Shown: positions 51,700 through 60,234 of the stretch, piece by piece
Layout of the letters: the number at the start of each line of letters is the position of its first letter
Position numbering within the stretch: position 1 is the first letter of the stretch
Source: Granulicella sp. S156
Lineage (GTDB): Bacteria; Acidobacteriota; Terriglobia; Terriglobales; Acidobacteriaceae
Assembly (NCBI RefSeq): GCF_009766105.1
Contig: NZ_LMUH01000013.1
Span: 398,346 to 462,345, forward strand
Reading direction: 5' to 3'
DNA length: 64,000 nt
Notes under the pieces: generated by a model
Database searches by the model: none
What the model saw: only the letters and a program-made list of their open reading frames with translations
What the model was told of the DNA's origin: nothing
Made by a program: the position numbers and the translations under genes

Positions 51700-52833
51700 T
51701 CATGGATGAGCGGACAAGCTTACCTTACCGTTCGCGACGGTGCTTTCTTCGGTCATACTCTTTCCGTTCAACCATGCGGGATTCGAGAAGCTGAGCGTAA
51801 GAGCGTGGCTGGGTGCGGCGCCTGAAGAGAGTGCGCCGTTGGCGATAACTTTCTTTTTGCCTGCGATCAGCGTTAGCTCCGTGTGGTCTGTGGCAGCGGA
51901 GAGCGGAGTTGTGAACTGCACAGTAAACGCATGCTTCTCACCGTCACGTACGGAAGAAAAGCGTGCATGGTCAATGCTCCACGTATCGCCGGTTCGTGTG
52001 ACCTCCAGCGTGCAGTGAACACCGGGCTGAAAGCGATCGGTGGAGGTGATGGTGAGATGAGCGCCATCGACCTTGTCGATGTGGATAGAGCGATGGTTGC
52101 CGTGCTCCTCGTCAAGCTCCCATGTAGCGCCAGGGGTTAGTGCAGCTGGGGCGGAGGTGATGGTCCAGGTTTGCTGGCCTGGCAGGAAGACCAGCGTATG
52201 TGCACTCTCCGTCTCCGCGCCGCGGTAGGCGACGAAGTACGGTGGATGGCTGATCTCCGTCCATACTGCAGCGGTGCTGACGGTGTCGCCGATCTTGAGA
52301 GCAGTGCCTTCGCCGGCGACCGCACCTTGCTCTCGGTAGGCGAAGATCGGAATCTTGGAGTCGGGGAAGGGGTTGAGGCCGCTGCCTTGCTCGGAGATAT
52401 CAGAGCCCTGTACGAAGCGCCACTCCAGAGGTTTGCCATCGGCCATGGTGAAGCGAACCGTTGAGATGCTGCCTACGTTTTCGGTGTCGGCGGCCTCGAA
52501 GGCGATGGCTGCCTTGTGCGCCTCTTCGCCAAGCCCAGTAGCTGCGGCGATGAGTCCGTCGTCGCTGGTGTAGTGGATGCGTTTGCCGCTGGCGCGATCA
52601 ACGAGTGTGGCATATAGCAGCGGCTGCTTCCCCGCGCCGGGATCGACATCGAGCTCAACCATCGAGTACGGAAGCTCGGGGCCGACAAACTGCACGAACT
52701 GAATAGGCCAATAGCGATAGGTGGTCACCAGCGGAAGTAGGGGTGGGGCAATAGCGGGAGCAGGTGCGGTCTGCGCATGGAGTGCGCCGGCGGCGAGGAA
52801 GACGGTGGCGAGAGTAGAGGCGATGCGGTTCAT
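51700..52833 (-). CDS. Secreted protein of unknown function, receptor-linked
   Basis: 377 residues from ATG 52833, preceded by AAGGAG; a reading from 53004 overlaps the receptor end and lacks a ribosome site. Signal peptide 1-21 (TLATVFLAAGALHAQ). Repeating Thr/Ala/Gly-rich beta segments: YWPIQFVQFVGPELPYSMVE, IHYTSDDGLIAAAT, DGKPLEWRFVQGSDISEQGS, a Trp-containing TLVFLPGQQTWTITSAPA and a C-terminal Ser/Ala-rich end. No catalytic motif recognised. It is separated from the receptor gene by 67 bases and shares its terminator, so it is probably its partner, a surface-exposed binding lipoprotein-like or periplasmic component (no lipobox seen). Confidence 0.65.
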   Translation of the reverse strand: MNRIASTLATVFLAAGALHAQTAPAPAIAPPLLPLVTTYRYWPIQFVQFVGPELPYSMVELDVDPGAGKQPLLYATLVDRASGKRIHYTSDDGLIAAATGLGEEAHKAAIAFEAADTENVGSISTVRFTMADGKPLEWRFVQGSDISEQGSGLNPFPDSKIPIFAYREQGAVAGEGTALKIGDTVSTAAVWTEISHPPYFVAYRGAETESAHTLVFLPGQQTWTITSAPAALTPGATWELDEEHGNHRSIHIDKVDGAHLTITSTDRFQPGVHCTLEVTRTGDTWSIDHARFSSVRDGEKHAFTVQFTTPLSAATDHTELTLIAGKKKVIANGALSSGAAPSHALTLSFSNPAWLNGKSMTEESTVANGKVSLSAHP

Positions 52834-52900
52834 GACGTTCTCCTTGAAGAGCAGGTTGCGAGTTGGGTGAAGAGATTCGAATTTGTGCGAACAGATGAAG

Positions 52901-55627
52901 CTAAAAACTCCAGCGAAGGCCTCCTTCGACACGACGGCCGGGGTCGGCCTCGTAAGCCTGGCCGAAGAGCGGGGAGCCGAGCACTCCGCCAACTGCGAGC
53001 ACATTGGTGTGGTTCAGCAGATTGGTAGAGCGCAGGTTCAGGGCCAGCGATTGAACTTGCTTGTCGACTTTGTGCGGCAAGGTGAAGGTGTGGCTCAGGT
53101 TGGCGTCGAGATGCACGTTCCAGGGCAGCGTTCCGGCGTTGCGGCCGATGGAGGTACCAGGACCCTCGGGCGAGAGCGGGCCGAAGGGCGTGCTATAGAC
53201 GGTGGTGCTGGAGGGGGAACTGAAGAACGGACGATCGTTGAAGACGCCATCGCCATTGTTATCGAATCCGGTAGTGATGTTGTACGGCTGGCCTGAGGCA
53301 GCGTTGAACTGGAAGGAGAGGTTCACCGCATACGGAAACGTGTAGTTGGTGAAGGCGATCAGTTGATGTGTGGCTTCCCAGGAGGGGCGGGCCATCTCAC
53401 CTTGATCGGAGTAGCTGTTCTGCGGGAACGAGGTGTCAGAGTCGGCATTGCCGCGCAGGTCGAGGCGAACGTAGCCGGCAAAGATCTGCAGCCGCTTCAG
53501 GCTGTGCTGATCGAGACCGACAAAGAGTACGTTGCCTCCGAGTCTGCCGCTCTGCTGAAACTGGTAGAGATTCAGGTTGGGCTCCAGCGGGCGTGGGCCA
53601 TTGGGTGATCCGTTTAGCGGGGCGTTGATGTCGCGGGAGCGAAGCATGTCCCACGCATGCGCCAGGTAGAGATTGGCCTGAGCATGCCAGTGGTGTGGGA
53701 AGTCATGTTCGACACCGAGGTGGGACTGTAGCGACGGTGTCTGCGTCAGACCTGAGATTGGCGCGCGTAATGTTGTGACGGTGGATGTGCCCGTGTTGAG
53801 CGGCGAGCCGTACACGGGGTTGTCGATCTGCAACTGGCTCTGGATTGTGCCGTTGAGTTGGTGGGCCGTCAGTACTGTCTGCGGATCGATGGTGCCGAAG
53901 AACAGGCCGGTGCGTGCATGGAAGACCGTCTTTTGCTTGCGGTCAGGCGACCACGCCAGACCCACCCGCGGGCCGATGTTGCCTACTGTTCCAGGGTCGT
54001 TCTGCATGGCCCAGCGAAGTCCCAGGGCGAGTTGCAGTCGTGGGCGGAGCTTCCACTGATCCTGCGCATAGAGCACAACCTGCAGTTGATTCAGCGAGAC
54101 CGCTTCAGTGCCTGTGGTCACGTCGTACTGTGTGGGGGTGCCGCCGGGCAGACCAAGAAGGGTTCGGCGGTACTGCTCGAGGCCGGTGATGGTGGTGGTT
54201 GTGCCGGAGCCATCGAGCGCGGGCGCTATGCCGCCGCCGAAGATGTAGGTCCCGTTGAATCCTGAAGGCTGGGTGTCGTTCAGCGAGGTGTCGAGTAGTT
54301 CGATTCCGGCTTTGAGGCTGTGTTTGCCGTGGCTGTAGAGGAGGTCGTCGTCAAGCTCGAGGTCACGTTCATGGGAGCGCATGGCGCCGGTGGTAACGCC
54401 GCCGCCGGTAAAGGCTCCGGCCACCTGCAGCGAGGGCGCGGCGGAGCTGGGAGTGTCGTTGCGATAACGCCATGTATACCCAAGCCGCGTCTCATGCACC
54501 AGGGCAGGGGAGAGGGTCTGAAGATTGACAACTTTCAGCACATGCTCGGACTGCGCGCTGTTGTAACCGGCTTCGGCGAGCACGTTGCCACCGACACCCT
54601 GGTTGTAGAGTTCGTTCACGTTTGCGGTGTACGTGACCGTCAGGTTGTTCTTCGGGCTGAGCAGAAAACCGAAGCGGGCGCTTGCCTCCCATAGAGACTG
54701 TGGTGTGGCGACGTTCGCTACTACCGGTTGCTGATTGCCGGAGATATCGAGCGTAATCGCATCAACGACAGCGAACTCATTAATCTGCCGATGCTCGAGC
54801 GCCAGCGCAAAGTCGCTGCGGTTCTTGGCCATGGGCCCGCTGAGTTCAAACCCGTAACGCTGCTTGCCGATGGCCGCACGGCTGGGGGAGAACGGATCCT
54901 TGGCGTTCATCCACTCGGCGCTTTGAGTCGTAAACAGAGCGCCGTGGAGGTTCGACTGCCCGGGCTTGGTGTAGATCTCTACGCGGCCTCCGCGGTAGGG
55001 CGGCCGGGCATACTCTGCGGAGAACAGGTCGGGGTTGATGCGGATGAAGGCGATAGAAGACTTGGGCGGAATCTGCCCGCTGTTCTGAAACCCATCCACG
55101 GTTACGATGGCCTGTCCGGGCGCACCACCCGCAGCCGCGGCCAGTACCTGGAGCTCTCGGCTGAACTCGTCAGGATCATCGGCGAGCTGCGCGAGGTCGC
55201 TTTTGTTCAGGGTGCGAGAGCCAGCTATATCCTGGCTGTTGACTCCAGTCTCCTCTGCCGTTGCCTCGACCTCAGTGGTTACGGTCTGGGGCTTGAGGCG
55301 TACCGCGAGCGCGTGGATCCCGGAGCCGATCTGGAATTTGCGAGTAACGGATTCGAAGCCGGGCGAGTCGATCGTCGCTGTGTAGGTTCCGTCGGAAAGG
55401 CAAGTTGTGGCAAAGCGGCCATCGCGATCGGTATGGAGAGTCTTACTCGTTTCAGCGCCAACGACGGTAACGGTGGCGTCCACAATGACGGCGCCGGTCA
55501 CATCCATCACCTGGCCGCTGCCACTGTCCGTGTGTTCACGGCAGGGGGACTCTGCCACTGCATTGGCCCAGGAGAAAAGGCTCGAAAGCAGAAGCGCGGC
55601 GGCAAGAAAATTGCGTCGAAGCGGCAT
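52901..55627 (-). CDS. Oar-like TonB-dependent receptor (short form)
   Basis: 908 residues. Signal peptide 1-25, CarboxypepD_reg domain (GQVMDVTGAVIVDATVTVVG), a short plug with GQAIVTVDGFQNSGQIPPKS and RGGRVEIYTKPGQSNLHGAL, and a barrel ending in WSF. It lacks the usual LPLNGR plug motif, having ELQVLAAAAGGAPG in its place, so it belongs to a divergent subgroup. The promoter faces the sensor kinase gene, with two dyads between, suggesting control by that two-component pair. Operon continues with a secreted unknown. Confidence 0.9.
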   Translation of the reverse strand: MPLRRNFLAAALLLSSLFSWANAVAESPCREHTDSGSGQVMDVTGAVIVDATVTVVGAETSKTLHTDRDGRFATTCLSDGTYTATIDSPGFESVTRKFQIGSGIHALAVRLKPQTVTTEVEATAEETGVNSQDIAGSRTLNKSDLAQLADDPDEFSRELQVLAAAAGGAPGQAIVTVDGFQNSGQIPPKSSIAFIRINPDLFSAEYARPPYRGGRVEIYTKPGQSNLHGALFTTQSAEWMNAKDPFSPSRAAIGKQRYGFELSGPMAKNRSDFALALEHRQINEFAVVDAITLDISGNQQPVVANVATPQSLWEASARFGFLLSPKNNLTVTYTANVNELYNQGVGGNVLAEAGYNSAQSEHVLKVVNLQTLSPALVHETRLGYTWRYRNDTPSSAAPSLQVAGAFTGGGVTTGAMRSHERDLELDDDLLYSHGKHSLKAGIELLDTSLNDTQPSGFNGTYIFGGGIAPALDGSGTTTTITGLEQYRRTLLGLPGGTPTQYDVTTGTEAVSLNQLQVVLYAQDQWKLRPRLQLALGLRWAMQNDPGTVGNIGPRVGLAWSPDRKQKTVFHARTGLFFGTIDPQTVLTAHQLNGTIQSQLQIDNPVYGSPLNTGTSTVTTLRAPISGLTQTPSLQSHLGVEHDFPHHWHAQANLYLAHAWDMLRSRDINAPLNGSPNGPRPLEPNLNLYQFQQSGRLGGNVLFVGLDQHSLKRLQIFAGYVRLDLRGNADSDTSFPQNSYSDQGEMARPSWEATHQLIAFTNYTFPYAVNLSFQFNAASGQPYNITTGFDNNGDGVFNDRPFFSSPSSTTVYSTPFGPLSPEGPGTSIGRNAGTLPWNVHLDANLSHTFTLPHKVDKQVQSLALNLRSTNLLNHTNVLAVGGVLGSPLFGQAYEADPGRRVEGGLRWSF

Positions 55628-55723
55628 TGAAACTCCTTGAAGTGTTCGCCTGAAAGGTCTGACAGGAGTTATCTTGCACTGTAGCTTTCCGCAAAAGAAG
55701 TGCAGGCCATCAGGTATGTGGAG

Positions 55724-55750
55724 TGACAGATGTCATGATGACAAATGTCA
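55724..55750. promoter_or_regulatory. Tandem dyads, probable DesR-type operator
   Basis: TGACAGATGTCA (55724-55735) and TGACAAATGTCA (55739-55750), two palindromes 15 bases apart in the 185-base divergent gap between receptor and kinase. Such ATGACAxATGTCAT sites are the known type for DesR/NarL-like regulators of this branch. They could control both the receptor and the two-component operon. Confidence 0.7.
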
Positions 55751-55812
55751 TACGGTCTGGATGATGGCTGGGAGTTTCGCCGGCACGGCAGGCACGAGAT
55801 GATGGAGTTCCC

Positions 55813-57039
55813 ATGGATGAAGAGGGCAACGTGACGATGACGGGAGAGGGCAGGAAGGTCGCTGCGACGATACCACAGCACAGAAGAATGTTTCTTTCCG
55901 GCCGATGGCCTCCGTTGTTATATACAGTGTTCTGGTTTGTCGAGACCTGGTCCTATCACTCCTCAAAGAAGTGGGCATTCTTTATACCGTTCTTCGTGAT
56001 CTTTCTGGTGGCCTATTTCCAGATATTCAAGACACGAGGACAGACACAGCTTATCTGGCTGGGGATAGTGTTTCTGCTGGGGTATTTGTACTTTCCGTTC
56101 AATCAGAACGCTGGGGGCGAGTTCGTGTACCCCGTGGCGATGAGTGTTTTCTTACTGCGGCAACCCAGAGTGTCGGCTGCTTTCTGGAGGTTTGCTGCGA
56201 TTGCGATGGCACAAGGTGCGGGAGTCCTGCTGGAGACTTGGCTGCTGCATAGAAGTCTCGATCTCGCTGAGACGATCATCTTTTATACGGTGGCTGTTGG
56301 GCTGAGCCACTTCGCCTTTTCCCGGCACTTACTCGCCAGTGAGCAACTAGAACAGGCGAATCGAGAGATTGAGCACCTCACTCAGGTGGCTGAACGCGAG
56401 CGCATCGCTCGTGACCTTCATGACTTGTTAGGACACACACTCACGGTCATTGTGCTCAAAAGCGATATCGCGAACCGGCTCTTCACCGCACAGCCGGAGC
56501 TTGCGCATCGTGAGATCGCCGAGGTGGAGGCAACTGCTCGCAAGGCGCTCGCCGAGGTTCGCGAGGCTGTCACGGGGTATCGTGCGGAGGGTCTGCAGGT
56601 TGAAGTCTCCCGCGCCCGTCACGCGCTAACCAGCGCAAGTGTGCAACTCACCACGGACATTGAGTATTTTGCCCTGCCTCCCGCCATCGCAAATACGCTC
56701 AGTCTTGTGCTGCGTGAGGCCGTTACCAACGTTATCCGGCACTCCGGTGCAACCACGTGCTATTTAGAGCTGCATCGCGACGGAGATCTCCTGACTCTGA
56801 AGATCGAGGACAACGGTTCCGGTAAACTCGGCGCCGAAGGCAACGGCCTGCGCGGTATGCGCGAGCGTCTCGCGGCTGCTGGCGGAGCACTCCAGCGTGA
56901 GAGCTGCGCCGATGGAGGAACGCGGCTGACTGCGCAGCTTCCACTGACCGGCGTGGAACTGCAAACCCTCGAACGCCCACAGGCGGAGAGGACCAACACA
57001 TTGTTCGTGACTCTGGACAAGGGCACGGTGCGCGCGTGA
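55813..57039 (+). CDS. DesK-type sensor histidine kinase
   Basis: 408 residues. Five or six membrane helices in the N-terminal 165 residues (IPFFVIFLVAYFQIF, LIWLGIVFLLGYLYF and others), then a HisKA_3 domain with phospho-acceptor His203 (ARDLHDLLGH, like DesK) and an HATPase (LREAVTNVIRHS, IEDNGSGK, GNGLRGMRERL). Such kinases sense membrane fluidity or cell-envelope signals with their membrane region. The stop overlaps the response regulator start (GTGA). No outer sensor domain, so a membrane-intrinsic signal is likely. Confidence 0.92.
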   Translation: MDEEGNVTMTGEGRKVAATIPQHRRMFLSGRWPPLLYTVFWFVETWSYHSSKKWAFFIPFFVIFLVAYFQIFKTRGQTQLIWLGIVFLLGYLYFPFNQNAGGEFVYPVAMSVFLLRQPRVSAAFWRFAAIAMAQGAGVLLETWLLHRSLDLAETIIFYTVAVGLSHFAFSRHLLASEQLEQANREIEHLTQVAERERIARDLHDLLGHTLTVIVLKSDIANRLFTAQPELAHREIAEVEATARKALAEVREAVTGYRAEGLQVEVSRARHALTSASVQLTTDIEYFALPPAIANTLSLVLREAVTNVIRHSGATTCYLELHRDGDLLTLKIEDNGSGKLGAEGNGLRGMRERLAAAGGALQRESCADGGTRLTAQLPLTGVELQTLERPQAERTNTLFVTLDKGTVRA

Positions 57040-57680
57040 TTGACAGTGCAGCTCGGCGGGCGGGCGAAGGCAAAGAGATCCGTGTGGTCCTGGCTGAGGA
57101 CCAAAGCATGGTGCAGGGCGCGCTGGCTGTTCTGCTGGGCATCGAGCCGGACATCGAGGTCGTGGCCGTTGCAAGCGATGGCGAAGAGGCTTTGCGCGCG
57201 ATCGGGCAGCATCGCCCCGGCGTGCTTGTTACCGATATCGAGATGCCCCGGCTCACCGGCTTAGAGCTCGCCCGGCGGGTGCGGGAGCTCTATCCGAAGA
57301 CTCGTATGCTCATCCTGACCACCTTCGCGCGACCTGGCTATCTGCGGCGTGCTCTTGAGGCCGGTGCGCTCGGCTACGTGCTCAAGGACCGGCCTTCGAC
57401 GGAGCTAGCCAACGCCGTGCGCCGCGTGTATCGCGGGCTGCGCGTAGTCGATCCGGAGTTGGCAGCTGAGGCCTGGGGCGCAGAAGCGGACCCGCTTAGC
57501 GACCGTGAACGCGAGATCCTGCGCCGCGCCGGTGAGGGCGAGAGCACGGCCGAGGTTGCACGCGCACTGCGGCTTACCGAAGGAACGGTACGAAACTATC
57601 TATCCGGGGCCATCTCCAAGCTCGGCGCCCACAATCGTGCTGAAGCTGCCCGCCTTGCGCGAACCAAGGGATGGCTCTGA
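57036..57680 (+). CDS. DesR-type response regulator (NarL family)
   Basis: 214 residues, GTG start overlapping the kinase stop by 4 bases. Receiver at about 15-130 with Glu21-Asp22, phospho-acceptor Asp67 (VLVTDIEMP), Thr in ILTTF and Lys in YVLKDR; LuxR HTH at about 152-212 (LSDREREILRRAGEGESTAE, then LTEGTVRNYLSGAISKL). Same operon as the kinase. Likely binding sites are the tandem dyads at 55724-55750, giving control of its own operon and of the divergent receptor. Confidence 0.93.
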   Translation: MIDSAARRAGEGKEIRVVLAEDQSMVQGALAVLLGIEPDIEVVAVASDGEEALRAIGQHRPGVLVTDIEMPRLTGLELARRVRELYPKTRMLILTTFARPGYLRRALEAGALGYVLKDRPSTELANAVRRVYRGLRVVDPELAAEAWGAEADPLSDREREILRRAGEGESTAEVARALRLTEGTVRNYLSGAISKLGAHNRAEAARLARTKGWL

Positions 57681-57951
57681 GCCTCCGCGGCTTCAGGATA
57701 TCGCTGGGGAACGGTCGATGAGCTCAGCCCTGCCCGCGGACACGCCCGATACGCCAAAACGAGTAGAACGCGGCTGGTTTTGATTATTTATCTCATGAGT
57801 AAAATTATTTTTCTATTGAATTACAGCTTTACGCCGCTAAAGTGCAGATTTATGTTGTTTCCACCCCATCCAGTAAGGAATACGGTGCTATAAGCCGCTG
57901 GTTTCAGTGGAAAACGAAAGAATAGGAGATTGCGCGATATATTGGGTATTC

Positions 57952-59250
57952 ATGAGTACTCACCTACCCAGCGAAAAGTCTATCTCTCCGGCCAAGAAGG
58001 ACTTCCCATCTTCTTCAGGACAGATGTTTCAGAGCTTTTTTTCTTCTGCACGAGAAGACACCTACAAGAAGCGCGACCTCATTGATGCGCGTGCACGGCG
58101 GCTGTTCGAGAACACGGCACTGGCCTGCTCGCTGGATGCCTATCCCTTCCAGGCCCCGTTAAGCACCAGGTCCGGGCCAGAGGTGATGATGGATGGGCAC
58201 AAGATGCTCATGTTGTCCTCCTATGACTATCTGGGGCTTATCGGTGATCCGCGTGTGGATGAAGCTGCGATTGCGGCCATACGGAAGTACGGCATAGGGA
58301 CGGGCGGCGCTCGGCTGCTGTCGGGGACACTGGACCTCCACCTGGAGGTAGAGCAGGCGCTGGCAGAGTTTAAGGGTACCGAGGCTGCCATCACCTTTAC
58401 TTCGGGCTACTCAGCGAATCTGGCCGTCATCAGCGGGCTGTTTGGGCCGGCCGACCGGGTGATCGCCGATACGCTGTCGCATCGTAGCCTGGTGGATGCG
58501 TGCCGTCTGGCAGGGGTCCAGGTCCAGAGGTTTGAGCACAACAATCCCGCCTCCCTGAGGTATGAGTTGGAGAACGGGCCAGAGGCGAATCGAACGCTGA
58601 TTATCTCCGATGGCGTCTTTTCCATGGATGGTGATATCGCCTGTATGCCGGAGTTGATTGCTCTGAAGAAGGAGTTCGGCTGCTTTTTGCTGATGGATGA
58701 AGCCCATGCCATTGGTTTGCTGGGCAAGCGTGGACGTGGAACAGATGAGCACTTTGGAGTGCCGACAGACGAGGTCGACATCTGGACCGGATCCCTGGCG
58801 AAGTCGATTCCAGCCAGCGGCGGATTTGTAGCCGTCTCACGAAGGGTGGCTATCTTTCTGCAGCATGCTGCGTCCCCGTATATCTTTTCGGCGGCGATGC
58901 CGGCGCCAGTGGCGGCGTCTGTTCTGGAGGGGTTGAAGATACTCAAAGCCGAACCGGAGAGGGTTGCGTGCCTGAAGGCGAATGCAACGCTGTTGCGCGA
59001 TGGGCTTCAGAGCCTCGGTTATGACACAGGACTTTCTGAGACGGCGGTGATTCCGGTGATCCTGCATGACGATGCGCGGACGGCACTGTTTGCGCGGAGG
59101 TTGCGCGATCACGGAATCCTGGTCGCGCCGGTGTTATTTCCTGCGGTAGCCCAGGGAGCGGCGCGCCTGCGACTGTGTGTGACGGCAGCCCATACGCCGA
59201 AACATCTCCAGTTTGTACTGGATGCCTTCGACAAGATGCGGAGCGAGTAG
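57952..59250 (+). CDS. Alpha-oxoamine synthase (serine palmitoyltransferase-like)
   Basis: 432 residues if ATG 57952 is used; an in-frame GTG at 57907 is possible, and no start has a close Shine-Dalgarno (AGGAGA at 57923 is too far). PLP enzyme of aspartate aminotransferase fold: glycine loop TGGARLLSGTLDLH near 117-130, cofactor aspartate in LLMDEAHAIGLLG, and SLAKSIPASGGF with PLP lysine Lys284. It joins an amino acid (serine, glycine or alanine) to an acyl thioester with loss of CO2. Sequence alone cannot separate serine palmitoyltransferase from BioF or Kbl, but no biotin or threonine gene is near. The neighbours (an NAD-dependent reductase, KAS and ACP) fit a bacterial sphingolipid-type module (spt with cerR and ACP). 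Confidence 0.85.
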   Translation: MSTHLPSEKSISPAKKDFPSSSGQMFQSFFSSAREDTYKKRDLIDARARRLFENTALACSLDAYPFQAPLSTRSGPEVMMDGHKMLMLSSYDYLGLIGDPRVDEAAIAAIRKYGIGTGGARLLSGTLDLHLEVEQALAEFKGTEAAITFTSGYSANLAVISGLFGPADRVIADTLSHRSLVDACRLAGVQVQRFEHNNPASLRYELENGPEANRTLIISDGVFSMDGDIACMPELIALKKEFGCFLLMDEAHAIGLLGKRGRGTDEHFGVPTDEVDIWTGSLAKSIPASGGFVAVSRRVAIFLQHAASPYIFSAAMPAPVAASVLEGLKILKAEPERVACLKANATLLRDGLQSLGYDTGLSETAVIPVILHDDARTALFARRLRDHGILVAPVLFPAVAQGAARLRLCVTAAHTPKHLQFVLDAFDKMRSE

Positions 59251-59253
59251 CGC

Positions 59254-60234
59254 ATGCCGGCGCTGGTGACAGGTGCGAGCGGGTTCCTGGGTGGCCGGCT
59301 GGCAGAGGTGCTGGCGCGCGAGGGAGAGCAGGTAACGGTATTGGCCCGTCCAAATGCCGACTTGCGGCACCTATCAGGATCTAAGGTGCGCGTGGTGCGA
59401 GGAGGCCTGACGGACCGCGAGCCCGTAGTGGAAGCCCTGCGTGGGGCGACTCACATCTTTCACTGCGCGGCTGCTTCGACGGACTGGGCGTCGATGGAGG
59501 TTTACCTCGAAAGCAATGTCAAGGGGACGGAGATGTTGCTGGCGGCCGCGCGTGAGGCTCCTCAGCTTGAGCGCTTCGTCCATGTAAGCACGACGGATGT
59601 CTACGGATATCCGGTCGTTCCGTGCAATGAGACAGGGGCCTTGCGGGATGTAGGGCTGCCGTATAACCAGACGAAGATCCTGGGGGAGAAGGCGGTCTGG
59701 CGGGCCGCACGGGAGGCAGGACTGCCGGTTACGGTGGTTCGGCCGGCGACGATCTACGGCCCTCGAGGGAAGGCGTTTGTGACGGATATTGCGGACCTGC
59801 TGCGGAAAGGGCAGATGGCCCACATTGGCGGCGGGGGGACGACGGGTGGGTTTCTGTATGTCGATAACGCCGTAGACGCATTGATCGCGGCGGCGCAAAG
59901 CTCAGCGACACTGGGGCAGGCCTATAACCTGACGGACGAAACAGGGGTGCTGTGGAATGAATACGTGGCGTCGCTGGCGGAGGGGCTGGGGTGCAAGCCT
60001 CCGTGGATCGATCTGCCTTACGAGGCGGCGATGGTGATCGCGAAGGTCATGGAGTTCCCTTATCGTTGGCTGAAGGGGCGCCCGCTGTTGACGCAGCATG
60101 CGGTGGCCCTGCTGGGGCGGGATCAGGAGTACCCCTGTGGCAAGGCGCGGGTGGAGTTTGACTTTGTTTCGAGGGTGTCTTTCGAGGAAGGTATAGACCG
60201 CTCGGTGGCCTGGGTGAAGGATCTACCCCGCTAG
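59254..60234 (+). CDS. NAD(P)-dependent epimerase/dehydratase-type reductase (CerR-like candidate)
   Basis: 326 residues, starting 3 bases after the synthase stop, so one operon. Extended SDR: nucleotide loop TGASGFLGGRLAE at about 6-18, catalytic Ser/Thr in VHVSTTDVYG and YNQTK with catalytic Tyr/Lys (about 137-141), then RPATIYGPRG and a C-terminal substrate domain. In Caulobacter the gene next to spt, cerR, encodes an epimerase-like NAD-dependent reductase of 3-ketosphinganine; position and class match here. If so it reduces the ketone made by the neighbouring synthase. The stop overlaps that of the KAS gene on the other strand within CTAG. Confidence 0.8.
   Translation: MPALVTGASGFLGGRLAEVLAREGEQVTVLARPNADLRHLSGSKVRVVRGGLTDREPVVEALRGATHIFHCAAASTDWASMEVYLESNVKGTEMLLAAAREAPQLERFVHVSTTDVYGYPVVPCNETGALRDVGLPYNQTKILGEKAVWRAAREAGLPVTVVRPATIYGPRGKAFVTDIADLLRKGQMAHIGGGGTTGGFLYVDNAVDALIAAAQSSATLGQAYNLTDETGVLWNEYVASLAEGLGCKPPWIDLPYEAAMVIAKVMEFPYRWLKGRPLLTQHAVALLGRDQEYPCGKARVEFDFVSRVSFEEGIDRSVAWVKDLPR

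Noticed and set aside
54728-55630. 300-codon plus-strand frame
   Set aside because: Antisense to the N-terminal half of the 908-residue receptor; shadow.
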